64,000 nt of DNA from Ichthyophis bannanicus. Its lineage: Eukaryota > Chordata > Amphibia > Gymnophiona > Ichthyophiidae. The notes under the pieces are model-generated. The model did not search any database. It saw only the letters and a program-made list of their open reading frames with translations, and was not told the origin of the DNA. Of the stretch, positions 55,106 to 64,000 are shown piece after piece (within the stretch, counting starts at the first letter, position 1; the number at the start of each line of letters is the position of its first letter). A program made the position numbers and the translations under genes. The stretch spans positions 1,067,868,444-1,067,932,443 of the forward strand of contig CM066031.1 in the NCBI GenBank assembly GCA_033557465.1. Reading direction: 5' to 3'.

Positions 55106-57187
55106 TCACATCCTGATTAAAGGATTTCTACCAGGACTAGCTGTATATAAAGCCATGATTTTTGTTGCGGTCTTCCGCTCTACTGTACTATCAATAGTGT
55201 TATGAATGGAACGCATACAACATGGGATTAAACATGGTAATAAGAAGATAACAGCAACAAGGATTAGTACCAATACGATGAAAGTCTTAAATCCTCCCAC
55301 CCATGAAAAGAGGTTAGCAAACCAATTAGGAAATTTCAATGAGTGCCAAGTCTGTACTGGCACATAAACATGTCTTTGCATATCTTTAGCAATTTCTTCA
55401 ACTACTTGACCTTTATCATCTATTTTCAAACAGCAATTGGTTAAGTTCAGTTTACCACATACTCCTCCTTCAGCTGCTAACAAATAATCAAGTGCTAAGC
55501 GGTTCTGATATATCGCAGTGCGCATCTGTGTACTTTGTCTAGCTAAAAGTGTAAGTGCATGACTAGTCTCATTAGTTATTATCTCAACTACTGCTTGTAA
55601 GCGAATAATACGATTGATCATATAAATTGGGGTGCGATAACCATACATACCATCATCATTCCAAGTGGCGGGTCCATAATATTCAATAATTCTTTCTGGT
55701 GGCCAATCATCACCTTGCCATTTCTCCCACTTGCCTATCTGTAAGGCCTCTCTCTTCTGTCTTAGTGCTCTTTTGTGTCGGTGGGTAGTGTATACTGGGT
55801 ATCCTAATTGTTCTCCATGTTCCGTGTTTAAAAGAAAGAAAGAAGGTCTGATGGTTCCTAAGACACATGCTCCTCCCCAGTGTGGTGGGAGTTGTGCATA
55901 TGCTCGGTTTCCACAGATCCAATATAGGCCAGGTGGGGCTTGCCAGGCTTGGACTTTAGCAAGGTTAGTCCATAGACCTGCAAGTTCAGGAAATCTGGCT
56001 AATGGGTTAGGAGGTTCAGGATGTCCAATTCCTGACCACCATGCTATCTTCTTGGTCGTGGCATTATAGTACTTCTGGCTAAGACAGACCAGCTGTCCTA
56101 CCTTTTGGGTGAACTGGGGTCCAGTTCTGGCATAGCAAAGACGTCCAACGATTGAGTGCGCTAACACCCATTCACTGGTAGTCTTGTGTAATTCAGTCTG
56201 ATTGTAAATCATGGAATAATTCAATTCTTGGGCTTCCCATGGCCACTGATCTCCCATTTGGGTTCCGCCACAGAAATAACAATCTGTGATCTTGAGACTA
56301 GATACTACTGCTCCGGCTAATTCTAAAAATAAATTCTGTGAGGGGTGAGGGATCTCAAACTTATTTACATGCATGGCTTCATAAAAAGTATTATGAATAT
56401 GATATTTAGATGACTTGTGGGCTTGGGTATTCAATCTGATATACACAATGGTCCCTGGATCTATTGCTCCTCCAGCAATACGTAAACCAAACTTATATCC
56501 TTGTTTCCATGCATGGGGATTGTGTATACGTACGTGTAAGGGGTTACAAGCATCTTTCTGACATTTATCATTTGTGGTTGGCTTGGTTAAAGTAGCCATT
56601 CGTTTATCTATTTTCTCATCAGTTATACCAGTGTTCCAGGTAGCATAAAAAACACATCCCCAATACGGGCAATAGTAGTCTGCTGCTGGGGCAGTACTAT
56701 AGCCTGGTTCCTTTTTACCTGTACACTTTCTCCATCCCGTGGCACCTTCTGGACACATATACTTATGGTCATTTCGATACGCTTTCTCCCATGTACCACA
56801 GGTGGAATAACTATCTCTATTAATAGCATTGCATGCATCAAAATTCAAAACAGCAGGTTTAGTAATGTCCTTAAGTGGCGGCGTTGCAGCTAATATAGGT
56901 CCATCTGCATCCTTCCATCTTATTTCCATCGTGTAATAGGATGGATTCTGATGCGGATTATAGCATGTTTTAATTTTTCCATGAGTGCAAACATTTAGTT
57001 CAGTGGTGTTATAGATACACCGAGTTACTGTCCCCTTGCAGGTATAGTAAGAATGATAAAGCAAAGTCTGAGTTACTTTCAGTCCAATTCTAGTAGAAGT
57101 AATGCAGGCAGTGCATGGAGGTAAAGCATGAGTCTGTTCAAAACCTTCAAAGAAGGCAACCAAAGCAAAGCAAAAGTAAAGATACAT
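55106..57187 (-). CDS. env: Retroviral envelope glycoprotein, intact 693-codon frame
   Basis: Env mediates receptor binding and membrane fusion. The frame is uninterrupted. Residues 1-21 look like a signal peptide. The surface subunit has Cys-rich blocks and a CxxC motif (CYFC, 303-306). Basic cleavage candidates are RHKR (470-473) and RQKR (476-479). The transmembrane subunit lacks an obvious hydrophobic fusion peptide right after cleavage; WPPERIIEYYGPATW follows. The conserved YQNRLALDYLLAAEGGVC lies at 560-577, with Cys577 and the Cys585-Cys586 pair seven residues apart (gammaretroviral envs usually have six). A membrane helix is at about 633-657. N-glycosylation sites include 60, 323, 329, 375, 540 and 582. 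It starts at ATG 57187, 323 bp after the pol stop, so unlike many gammaretroviruses env does not overlap pol. An intact frame beside broken gag-pol raises possible co-option, not shown. Confidence 0.93.
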   Translation of the reverse strand: MYLYFCFALVAFFEGFEQTHALPPCTACITSTRIGLKVTQTLLYHSYYTCKGTVTRCIYNTTELNVCTHGKIKTCYNPHQNPSYYTMEIRWKDADGPILAATPPLKDITKPAVLNFDACNAINRDSYSTCGTWEKAYRNDHKYMCPEGATGWRKCTGKKEPGYSTAPAADYYCPYWGCVFYATWNTGITDEKIDKRMATLTKPTTNDKCQKDACNPLHVRIHNPHAWKQGYKFGLRIAGGAIDPGTIVYIRLNTQAHKSSKYHIHNTFYEAMHVNKFEIPHPSQNLFLELAGAVVSSLKITDCYFCGGTQMGDQWPWEAQELNYSMIYNQTELHKTTSEWVLAHSIVGRLCYARTGPQFTQKVGQLVCLSQKYYNATTKKIAWWSGIGHPEPPNPLARFPELAGLWTNLAKVQAWQAPPGLYWICGNRAYAQLPPHWGGACVLGTIRPSFFLLNTEHGEQLGYPVYTTHRHKRALRQKREALQIGKWEKWQGDDWPPERIIEYYGPATWNDDGMYGYRTPIYMINRIIRLQAVVEIITNETSHALTLLARQSTQMRTAIYQNRLALDYLLAAEGGVCGKLNLTNCCLKIDDKGQVVEEIAKDMQRHVYVPVQTWHSLKFPNWFANLFSWVGGFKTFIVLVLILVAVIFLLPCLIPCCMRSIHNTIDSTVERKTATKIMALYTASPGRNPLIRM

Positions 57188-57509
57188 GTCGATGTTGATT
57201 GGAGTTCTTCTGAATCCTCAGCTTGCTGATCTTGATCACGATGGTCTTTTATTCTTCGTCCCGTTTGCTAATGAAGCAATTTAACGGGTGCTGAGTGTTG
57301 ATTGAAGATCCTCAGGTTGTCCAGTACACATTGACCAACTTTTTAGCAATTTCAGTTGGCTTGTGGAGTCTGGCTTAGTCAATGTAGTCTCAAAGTAGTG
57401 TGTCAAATCACACACAAATTGGGTTCGTTGAAACAAAGCTGTTGCTGCATGGAAAACAGCAATCCTCTTCGAAAGACTTGGCTGCTGCGAAGCACTTGTG
57501 ATGAAGTGT
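57188..57509 (-). other. pol-env spacer
   Basis: 322 bp without an open frame. The env splice acceptor is expected here or in late pol; I could not fix it. Confidence 0.5.
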
Positions 57510-59561
57510 CTAAGCTGCTGGTTGCCGTCTCAAAGTAACTCGCAAGGGTGCATCAAGATGCTGTTCTGCTGTCCACTGCTCAGGTTCAGGATCAGCGGCG
57601 GGCTTGACTCTGCTGTGGTGGATCCAGGCGACGATCTCGGCTACCTTTACTGCAGTTGGGGTAGACAGGATGACGGTGTACGGTCCCTTCCAATGGGGTT
57701 CCAACGGTGTCTTCTTCCAATCTTTGATCCACACCGAAGTACCAGGCTGGTAGGGATGCAAGGGTTCCGTCAAGTTGATAGGCAACTGGTCTTGGATCCA
57801 CGTATGGAGAGTCTGCAGAACAAAACTAAGAGCTAGAAGTTCTTGTCTGGTTATTTCTGAACCAATTTGGGCTAGACTTCCTTTGATTCCCTGCACTATT
57901 GGTGGGGGTTTACCATACAAAACTTCAAAAGGGGAAAATCCTGTTGACTTTACAGGAGCTGAGCGTATTCTGAATAAAGCTATGGGGAGCACTTGGGGCC
58001 ACTTCAATTGTGTCTCCTGACAAAGCTTAGACATTTGGGCTTTCAAGGTACGATTCATTCGCTTAACTTTCCCTGAACTCTGGGGTCTGTATGCAGTGTG
58101 GAGTTTCCATTGTATCTGCAAGGCTTTTGCTAACTGCTGAGTAACTTGGGAGACAAATGAGGGTCCATTGTCTGACCCTATTACTGCTGGAATTCCGAAT
58201 CTGGGGACAATCTCTCTCATTAAGACTTTGGTAACTTCTCGGGCTTTCTCAGTTCTGGTTGGGAATGCTTCTACCCACCCAGAGAAAGTACATACTAATA
58301 CTAATAGGTAATGGTACCCATTGGCTTTTGGCATTTCGGTGAAATCAACTTGGAGGTTGTGCATGGGAGTCACACCTCTTGACTGAACCCGGGGTGCTGT
58401 AATAAGGCCTTGCTTGGCATTATTCTTGGCACAAGTTTGACATTGTCGTGCTACTGAAGCTGATATGGTTGTCATCAGAGGGATGTAAAAATGTGGTCTG
58501 AGTGCTTTTTCCATGGCACTCTTCACATAGTGGGTGGCTTCGTGGAAAGCTTTGACAAAGGATGGTCCTAACAGTTCAGGGATTACTATTCGTCCAGGAG
58601 GTTGACTGCCCTCTTCTGGTGGCAGCTCAATCCATCCATCTTTCAGTACTCCATTTTCTCTGTCACAATAGTAATCCAATTCTTTGGTGGTATATCGTGG
58701 GGTCCATAGATTCAAAGGTACTGGAAACAATGCTGCTTGCATTGGCATAGCTTGTGGGGCAATTTGTCCTGTCATAGCTGCTTGTCGTGCTGAGGCATCT
58801 GCAAATCTATTCCCTCGGGCAACTTCTCCTTTTCCTGCTTGATGTCCTCTGCAATGCATGACAGCTACACGTGTTGGGGCCCATACTGCATCAAGTAACA
58901 TCAATATTTCGGGACCATATTTGACTGATTTTCCTCCGGATGTGATGAGTCCTCTTTCTTTATAGAGAGCTCCATGGGCATGCAGGGTAGTGAAGGCATA
59001 TTTGGAATCTGTATATACATTCAGTATAAGTTTTTCTCCTAACAACAATGCTCTGGTGAGTGCTATCAATTCGGCTTTCTGGGCTGATGTGCCTGAGGCT
59101 AAGGCTGATGATTCAACTACTTCATGTTGAGTGACGACTGCATATCCGGCACAGCGTCGTCCATCATGGATGAGACTGCTCCCATCAACGTAATAGGTTT
59201 GGTCAGGATTGTCTATGGGCACATCTGTCAAGTCAGGTCGGCTGGAGAACACAGTCTCCATGACTTCGATACAGTCATGTTCTGGGAGTTCTTCACTGAT
59301 GGGTATCAAGGTGGCTGGATTCAAGGCATGGCTCACTTCAAGTTGTATCTGTGGGTTTTCACATAACATGCTCTGGTACTTCAACATTCGGGAATTGGTG
59401 AGCCAATAATTTGCTTTCTGTTCCATAAGGGCAAGGACTGCATGTGGCACAGTGACTCGTATGTTCTGTCCTAGTGTGAGTTTGTCTGCTTCACTCACTA
59501 GTAGCGCTGTAGCTGCAAGTGCTCTCAAGCAAGGTGGCCATCCTTTGGCCACAGGGTCCAA
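57510..59561 (-). pseudogene. pol: pol: RNase H and integrase portion (open, but catalytic Glu replaced)
   Basis: A 683-codon frame. RNase H: YYVDGSS (Asp about 126), AQKAELIAL (Glu 164), YTDSKYAF (Asp about 185) and NRFADASA (Asp 255) are all present. Integrase: His340/His344 and Cys374/Cys377 form the zinc domain; QVDFTEM gives Asp406 and GSDNGPSF Asp464. The third acidic position, in SSGKVKRMNRT (residue 500), is Lys instead of the expected Glu, so strand transfer should fail. A GPY-type C-terminal domain (HWKGPYTV) follows at about 624, as in gammaretroviruses. A frameshift near 59570 separates it from the reverse transcriptase. The stop is at 57510-57512. Confidence 0.9.
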
Positions 59562-60880
59562 TTGTTTCGATAGGTAGGCTACAGGTCGCTCCCAATTTCT
59601 GAGTCAACATGCCCAAGGCATTTCCCTGTGCTTCATGTACAAACAAGTGGAAAGGTTTGTGGACATCTGGTAGTCCAAGTGCTGGTGATGACATCAATTC
59701 TTCTTTTAACTTTTGGAAGGCTGTATCCTGCTCAAGTCCCCACTCCAGTGGCGACTTTTCTTCTCCTTTTGTGACTTCATACAATGGTTTGGCAATTTGG
59801 GCAAAGTTGGGTATCCAAATTCGGCAATATCCTGCCGCTCCCAGAAAGGCTCTGACTTGCTTTCTGGTTGTTGGAGTTGGAATTCTACATACTGCTTCTT
59901 TTCTTTCTCTGCCTAATCTTCTGCTTCCTTGGGTGATACGAAAACCCAAGTATTTCACTTCTTTTTGGCATAGCTGTGCTTTGGCTCTGGAAACTTTGTA
60001 TCCAGCTTCCTCTAGTAACTGCAAGAGATCTTTGGTGGCTAGTATACATTCACTTTCTGATACGGGGCTACGTATTGGAGAAGCACTCTCTTTCCCGGGG
60101 CTACTGGATAGCTTGAAAGGTCTTGATTCAGTGCAGCACTAAAGATGGTAGGTGAATTCTTGAATCCTTGGGGTAATCTTGTCCAGGTAAGTTGGCCCCC
60201 TCTTCCAGAGATGGGGTCCTGCCATTCGAATGCAAACAATATTTAGCTTACAGGGGCTAATCTTATGCAAAAGAATGCATCTTTCAAATCCAGTACAGTG
60301 AAATGGGTAGCTTCAGCAGGTATCAGTCCTAGGAGGGTGTAAGGATTGGGTACGACTGGATGTATGGTCTCAGCTGCATCATTCACTCTTCTCAAATCTT
60401 GCACTGGGCGATAATCATCTGTCCCAGGTTTCTTTACTGGCAAAAGTGGGGTGTTCCATGGGGATTGACATACTTTTAGTAGGCCATACTCAAGCAATCT
60501 TTGTAGGTGGCGATGAATGCCTTCAATTGCGGCTCTTGGGAGAGGGTACTGTTTGACGTGCACTGGTGTGTAGCACTAGGCTTGAGGGTTACAATCACTG
60601 GAGCTATATGTTTGGCTAGGCCTGGGGGGCTGCCTTCTGCCCATACTCCAGGTGGTGCATCAATACTTTTCAAAGTTTGTTCAAAATAGGTATCTTGAAT
60701 CGAATCATCAATGTAGTATCTCCATTCTTCTTCTCGGGGAACTGTCAGCAGCATCACTCCTGCTGGTTTGGTTTGGGGATTTACTGTCATTTGCATTTCT
60801 CCTTGCTCAGAGAAAGATATTTGTGCTTGAAGCTTGGCTAACATATCTCGTCCCAGTAGTGGTACTGGACATTCGGGCAT
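59562..60880 (-). pseudogene. pol: pol: reverse transcriptase, broken with active-site deletion
   Basis: Pieces in order: protease end and RT start (60476-60880, LLGRDMLAKLQAQ), RT fingers (60243-60563, [37 protein letters not shown] with the first Asp), palm (60039-60239, [28 protein letters not shown]), then thumb/connection (59491-60024, VKYLGFRITQGSRRLG). Breaks: frameshift near 60560, an in-frame TAA at 60243-60245, a deletion at about 60060-60075 that removes the two aspartates of the YxDD box (only QYV is left) and shifts the frame, and a frameshift near 59570. Reverse transcription by this copy is impossible. Confidence 0.9.
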
Positions 60881-61130
60881 GTAAAGGAATTGATGAGTTA
60901 CTTGCTGTCCTCCCAGACTGCATATTCGGTTTTGAAGAAAAGACTTTGTGGCTTTGGCACCAGTTTGCTCCTATGATGGTGACTGCTTTTGTAGTGAATG
61001 GGGCTATCTTTTTGTCTATTACTGAATGTTGTGCTCCAGTATCAACCATAAAGTCCATAATTTGGTCTCCTATTTGTATTCCGACCATAGGCTCCTGGAG
61101 ACCTAAAGCAAACTTGGAGCCCGGTCTGTC
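60881..61130 (-). pseudogene. pro: Retroviral protease, frameshifted
   Basis: It lies in the gag frame directly after the UAG at 61131-61133. DFMVDTGAQHSVI holds the aspartic protease DTG motif; IIGAN marks the flap side. A frameshift near 60960 puts the C-terminal part (with PVPLLGRDML, in 60476-60880) into another frame. The protease would cleave Gag-Pol; the frameshift disables it. Confidence 0.88.
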
Positions 61131-62207
61131 CTAATCCACGTCATTCTCATCATGGGCTGGTGTGGCCAATGCTTGAATGGCTCCTCCTCTCTCTCGCTGG
61201 AATTGTTCTCGATTGGCTCCTCCTCGGCTTCGGGGATAGCTTCGTCTTTCTTCTCGCCACTGATGGCTGCTGTCGTCATCATGCTGGGCGTCTTCGAGTT
61301 GCGGGCACGTATCTCTCCAATGTCCTTCCTCTCTGCAATAGGCGCATTGGTTCACGCCTAGTCTCTGGGTCCGGCCTCCGCCTTGACCCCGCCCTCTTCC
61401 TCTGCTCCTTCGACTAGGGACACCTCCCCTTTTCTGTTCCACTATGGCCGCAGCCAAAAAATCAGCTTTCTTCTTCATCTTTCTATCACATTCTCTCTGT
61501 CTTTCAGTATCACGATTCACATACACCTTATGAGCGACTTCCAATAACTGTGTTGCATTCATGCCCGCAAACCCTTCTAACTTCTGTAATTTGCGTCTAA
61601 TGTCTGGTTGAGACTGGTTTACAAAAGCAGAATTCACCATACATAAACTTCCTGGTGCCTCGGGATCATAGGGAGTATACATTCTGTATGCTTCAGTTAA
61701 TCTCTCATAAAAATCTGCTGGGCTCTCATCTATCCCTTGGATAACTCCTGCAACTTTGGAAAGGTTCATAGCTTTTTGGCCCCCCCTTTTCAGGCCTTGT
61801 AAAAAGCCTTGGCGAAAACGGGCTAGGGCTGTGGATCCTTCATCTGTATTTGGATCCCATTGGGGGTCTTCATTCGGGAATTCTCTCTGAGCTGCTTCTC
61901 GACGGTCTATTATATTCTGCCCCTGTGCCGGAGCTACAGGGTTCTCTGCCATCCATTCAATAGCTGCTTTTCTAATTCTTGCTCGCTCTTCTGTCGTGAA
62001 TAGGGTGGTCAGGAGCTGACGGCAATCTGGCCAAGTGGGTTGGTGAGTTTCCATAATACTAGTTACTAATTCTGTCAGCTCCTGGGGCTTACTAGTATAG
62101 GAGGGGTAATGCGACCTCCAATTTAATAAATCAGTTGTAGAGAAAGGGATATACACATAAGTTAGGGGTCCCGCTACCACTTCATCATTATCATTCTTTA
62201 CGGGCAC
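61131..62207 (-). pseudogene. gag: gag: capsid and nucleocapsid portion
   Basis: A 358-codon frame; numbering is from its first permitted codon (a GTG), not a true start. YIPFSTTDLLNWRSHYP is the capsid start region. The major homology region is at about 157-178 (GIDESPADFYERLTEAYRMY), followed by TPYDPEAPG. The nucleocapsid has one CCHC knuckle (Cys288, Cys291, His296, Cys301: CAYCREEGHWRDTC) after an Arg/Gly-rich stretch. A single knuckle is gammaretroviral. It ends in TAG, with protease in phase after it. A frameshift near 62235 separates it from the upstream p12-like part. Confidence 0.9.
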
Positions 62208-62760
62208 TCCCGGGACTTTGCCGTAAGGGAAAACAGTTTGGCTGCCATGGGTGTCTTTTGGGATCTAAGGGTTATCGTTGTTGCCTTTGCAGGAGTCACT
62301 TTCTTTTTCTCAACAGGTTGTGCTTTGGGTTTCTCTCTCACTGGCGTGCTAGTGCTAACGCTAGCTTTCTCAATTATTTGTATATTTTCCTCCTCATCTG
62401 GGGGGTTCTCTCTTTCTCCTTCTTCGGTCTCCACTTCTGACTCGCTTTTTAGGTCCTCCTCTTCTTTTCCCGCTAATTCTTCCTCTTTCTCTCCTCCGGG
62501 AGGGGGATCAGGGGTTGGGTCCCGCCTCGGCTCTGGCCGTCTCTGGGGTCCTGGGGCAGGACGCCGGGCTACTCTTACTGGACCTGGGGTTCGGGGCTGC
62601 CTGAGAATTATTTCTGGGGAATCAGGATCTGCCAGGATGGGCTTCTTTCTGGCTTTCTTATCCTGCTCTTTCATTCTAGGCTGTTCCGTTTTCTGTCTAG
62701 AATCTGCTTTAGCTAACATTATTCTGCACTGTTCCTCATAACAGCGCTGCGCCCAGGGGG
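62198..62760 (-). pseudogene. gag: gag: p12-like proline/acidic portion, frameshifted
   Basis: A Pro-rich then Glu-rich 173-codon frame (RRPAPGPQRRPEPRRDP, EEELAGKEEEDLKSESE), where gammaretroviruses have p12. No PPxY or PTAP late motif is evident. It is out of phase with matrix (break near 62750, in a C run) and with capsid (break near 62235, close to a CCCAAAAG run). Confidence 0.8.
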
Positions 62761-63030
62761 CGGATCTTCACAAATACTTAACCAAGAATCTATATAGGGG
62801 TACTGATCGGGGTGCGCTATCCGCACTCTACGGTGTATTGACTGAATAATCTCTACATTGAACGTTCCCTCTCGGGGCCAGATGGGGTCTAGATCGGGCC
62901 ACTCCCTAGTACACAAAATCTGCAAACGGGCTGCTGTCATTTTAATACCATAATCTCCTGAATATCCCTCTTTAAAATGTGCGATCATACATTCTAATGG
63001 AGTGTTTCTAGTAGACCCCGCCCCTCCCAT
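62719..63030 (-). pseudogene. gag: gag: matrix portion
   Basis: It starts at ATG 63030 with MGGAGS, a myristoylation-type N-terminus. ARLQILCTREWPDLDPIWP and REGTFNVEIIQSIHRRV are typical gammaretroviral matrix landmarks, ending HPDQYPYIDSWLSICEDPPP before the frameshift. The same frame is open for 34 codons upstream to an ATG at 63132 (hydrophobic LFVLLIRF and FPFCLLLRAH), which could be a glyco-Gag-like extension. Confidence 0.88.
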
Positions 63031-63132
63031 TTCGATGTGTGCGCGCAACAACAGACAGAAGGGAAAAGGAGGGCGGACCGTGGGTAAGGGGTCCTCACGG
63101 CCCTGGAAACGTATAAGGAGTACAAATAACAA

Positions 63133-63770
63133 GACAAGACGACAATCGCTTCCCCCTTTTCGCGACCTGAACGCGGTCGCGCCCCGGTCAGGAAATGCGC
63201 TACTCAGGGGTCCGCCTTCACTTGGTCCGTGCTGCCAGACCTCTCATTCACACTTCGTTCACACAATCATGCTAGCAACGTATCCCAGAATGCATTCGTT
63301 TCTATCTGTTCTGACTAGTCTTTTCCAATTTCCCAATTACAAAAAGGATGGGGGTTTCACCCGGCGAATTCCCATGCGGGGTTACTCGGCCCTTCCTTGA
63401 GAGTTGATCATGCTCTCTTACCAATTCCCAATATCTCGAGATTACAAATTCCAAAGTTCCAAGTTCCAAGGGCAGTACTGCGCTTTCTATTTCTGTCTAG
63501 ACCCAAAATCAAAACTATACTCACCGGATCCGGTCCTCAAACTTCCCAAGCAGGCGCATGAGTTGGACCTCGGACTCCCCTCACTCGGGTTCGAGGCGTT
63601 GACTCCAGCCGGGCTCGTCACCCGCCGAGGTCCGACCAGCTCCCTCCGATACAAGGGACCGGTGGCGCCAGGGAGCAGCCCTCGTCGGAAGGGCGCGATC
63701 CCGGCAGGACCAAGCCTATAGAGGCGGAAAGTCGTGGTATATTGCCCTATATACACTTTGATTCCACAAC
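63133..63770 (-). other. Proviral leader
   Basis: About 640 bp between primer site and the gag region. The packaging signal and splice donor should be here; I could not assign either with confidence. The minus-strand frame across 63487-63915 spans LTR and leader and is not a gene. Confidence 0.6.
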
Positions 63771-63788
63771 TTCCCGGCCAACGCACCA
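63771..63788 (-). promoter_or_regulatory. Primer-binding site, tRNA-Gly
   Basis: The minus strand reads TGGTGCGTTGGCCGGGAA, which by my knowledge of vertebrate tRNAs is complementary over 18 bases to the 3' end of tRNA-Gly(UCC). It is separated from the LTR end by seven bases (TATTCCT). Confidence 0.85.
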
Positions 63789-63795
63789 AGGAATA

Positions 63796-64000
63796 TGTAG
63801 CAGCAAAGCGCAGACAAACCAATGATACCAGGAGTCTGTTCAAAAGGTCCAAATCATTTATTTGTGCACAAGTCTCGAACCAATCAATTTCAAAATGGCT
63901 GAGCAAAGTTTTCAAGCATTACAACAACTTTTATAGACTTCTGTTCCATTCTAGGTATAGAAAAACATTTCATTGGTCCCGGTAACCTCCCGTACCTCCC
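63796..64000 (-). repeat. Proviral 5' LTR, 205 bp visible
   Basis: The 3' portion (end of U3, R, U5) of the 5' LTR, identical to 54375-54579. It includes AATAAA at 63857-63862 and TATAAAA at 63929-63935. The rest is beyond the window. Confidence 0.93.

Larger units (their letters stand above)
50096..64000. mobile_element. hAT-like element (hAT-d), right end outside window
   Basis: It starts CAGGGGCGGCTCTATAATGA, a hAT-like end, followed by the palindrome (50155-50525) and the G-rich minisatellite (50525-51199, resuming 54040-54374). M2 and the provirus are inserted in the minisatellite. The right end, and so the duplication, is beyond the window. Non-autonomous as far as seen. Confidence 0.6.
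54375..64000 (-). mobile_element. Gammaretrovirus-like endogenous provirus, minus strand
   Basis: Read on the minus strand: part of the 5' LTR (63796-64000), tRNA-Gly primer site, leader, gag, protease, reverse transcriptase/RNase H, integrase, env, polypurine tract and 3' LTR (54375-55037). gag and protease share a frame across a UAG, as in gammaretroviruses. gag and pol are broken in several places while env is open. The 5' LTR runs out of the window, so target duplication cannot be checked on that side. It sits in the hAT-d minisatellite. Confidence 0.93.

Noticed and set aside
63487..63915. 142-codon minus-strand frame over LTR and leader
   Set aside because: It spans the primer site and LTR border, has no counterpart in retroviral genomes and no domain.

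Overview
This window looks like intergenic, repeat-saturated DNA from a large vertebrate genome. I found no host gene with an exon structure I could support. The repeat mix is two kinds of CR1/L2-like LINE, a BovB-like RTE LINE, a DIRS-type tyrosine-recombinase retroelement, many hAT transposons, Ty3/gypsy debris, L1-type ORF1-only retroposons and a gammaretrovirus-like provirus. This mix fits an amphibian (a caecilian is my best guess) better than a mammal or bird; the species is inference only.

Layout. 1-4080: the 3' part of an unclassified terminal-inverted-repeat element (family A), carrying a tandem array with tRNA-like modules. 4081-9620: a decayed Ty3/gypsy element (gag, integrase, probable LTR) broken by a hAT MITE, a hairpin and inverted LINE fragments. 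9621-14090: purine-rich minisatellite with a MITE and an AT-rich inverted-repeat element bearing a Penelope/hammerhead-like motif. 14800-16205: an L2/Jockey-like LINE relic. 16268-21905: an RTE LINE split by a 2.3 kb hAT element (exact 8-bp duplication). 22774-41448: a decayed copy (M1) of an uncharacterised transposase-like gene, split by a 9.9 kb hAT element (itself holding a CR1 LINE and a complete-ended DIRS element) and by a second family A copy (itself holding another 2.6 kb hAT and a MITE). 41487-44334: an ORF1-only L1-like retroposon with three 138-bp promoter-like monomers, holding a second, inverted ORF1-only insertion. 44340-50095: LINE fragments, MITEs and TG-rich minisatellite. 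50096-64000: another hAT-type element whose minisatellite interior was hit by M2 (a terminal-inverted-repeat-bounded copy of the M element, 51203-54036) and by a provirus on the minus strand (54375 to beyond the window end).

The provirus has LTR, tRNA-Gly primer site, gag, an in-frame UAG before protease, pol, an intact 693-codon env, a polypurine tract and LTR. gag and pol carry several frameshifts, a stop, loss of the reverse-transcriptase aspartates and a substituted integrase residue. Yet env is open and the visible 205 bp of the two LTRs are identical, so the damage probably predates this integration.

Three things deserve most attention: the M family (transposase-like protein with Cys pairs, about 70-80 bp inverted repeats, TAA duplication); the GC palindrome plus CCC-rich minisatellite module shared by four hAT elements with different ends; and ORF1-only or gag-only elements (L1-like and DIRS) that must borrow enzymes. 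All alignments were made by eye; percentages are not given because none were computed.
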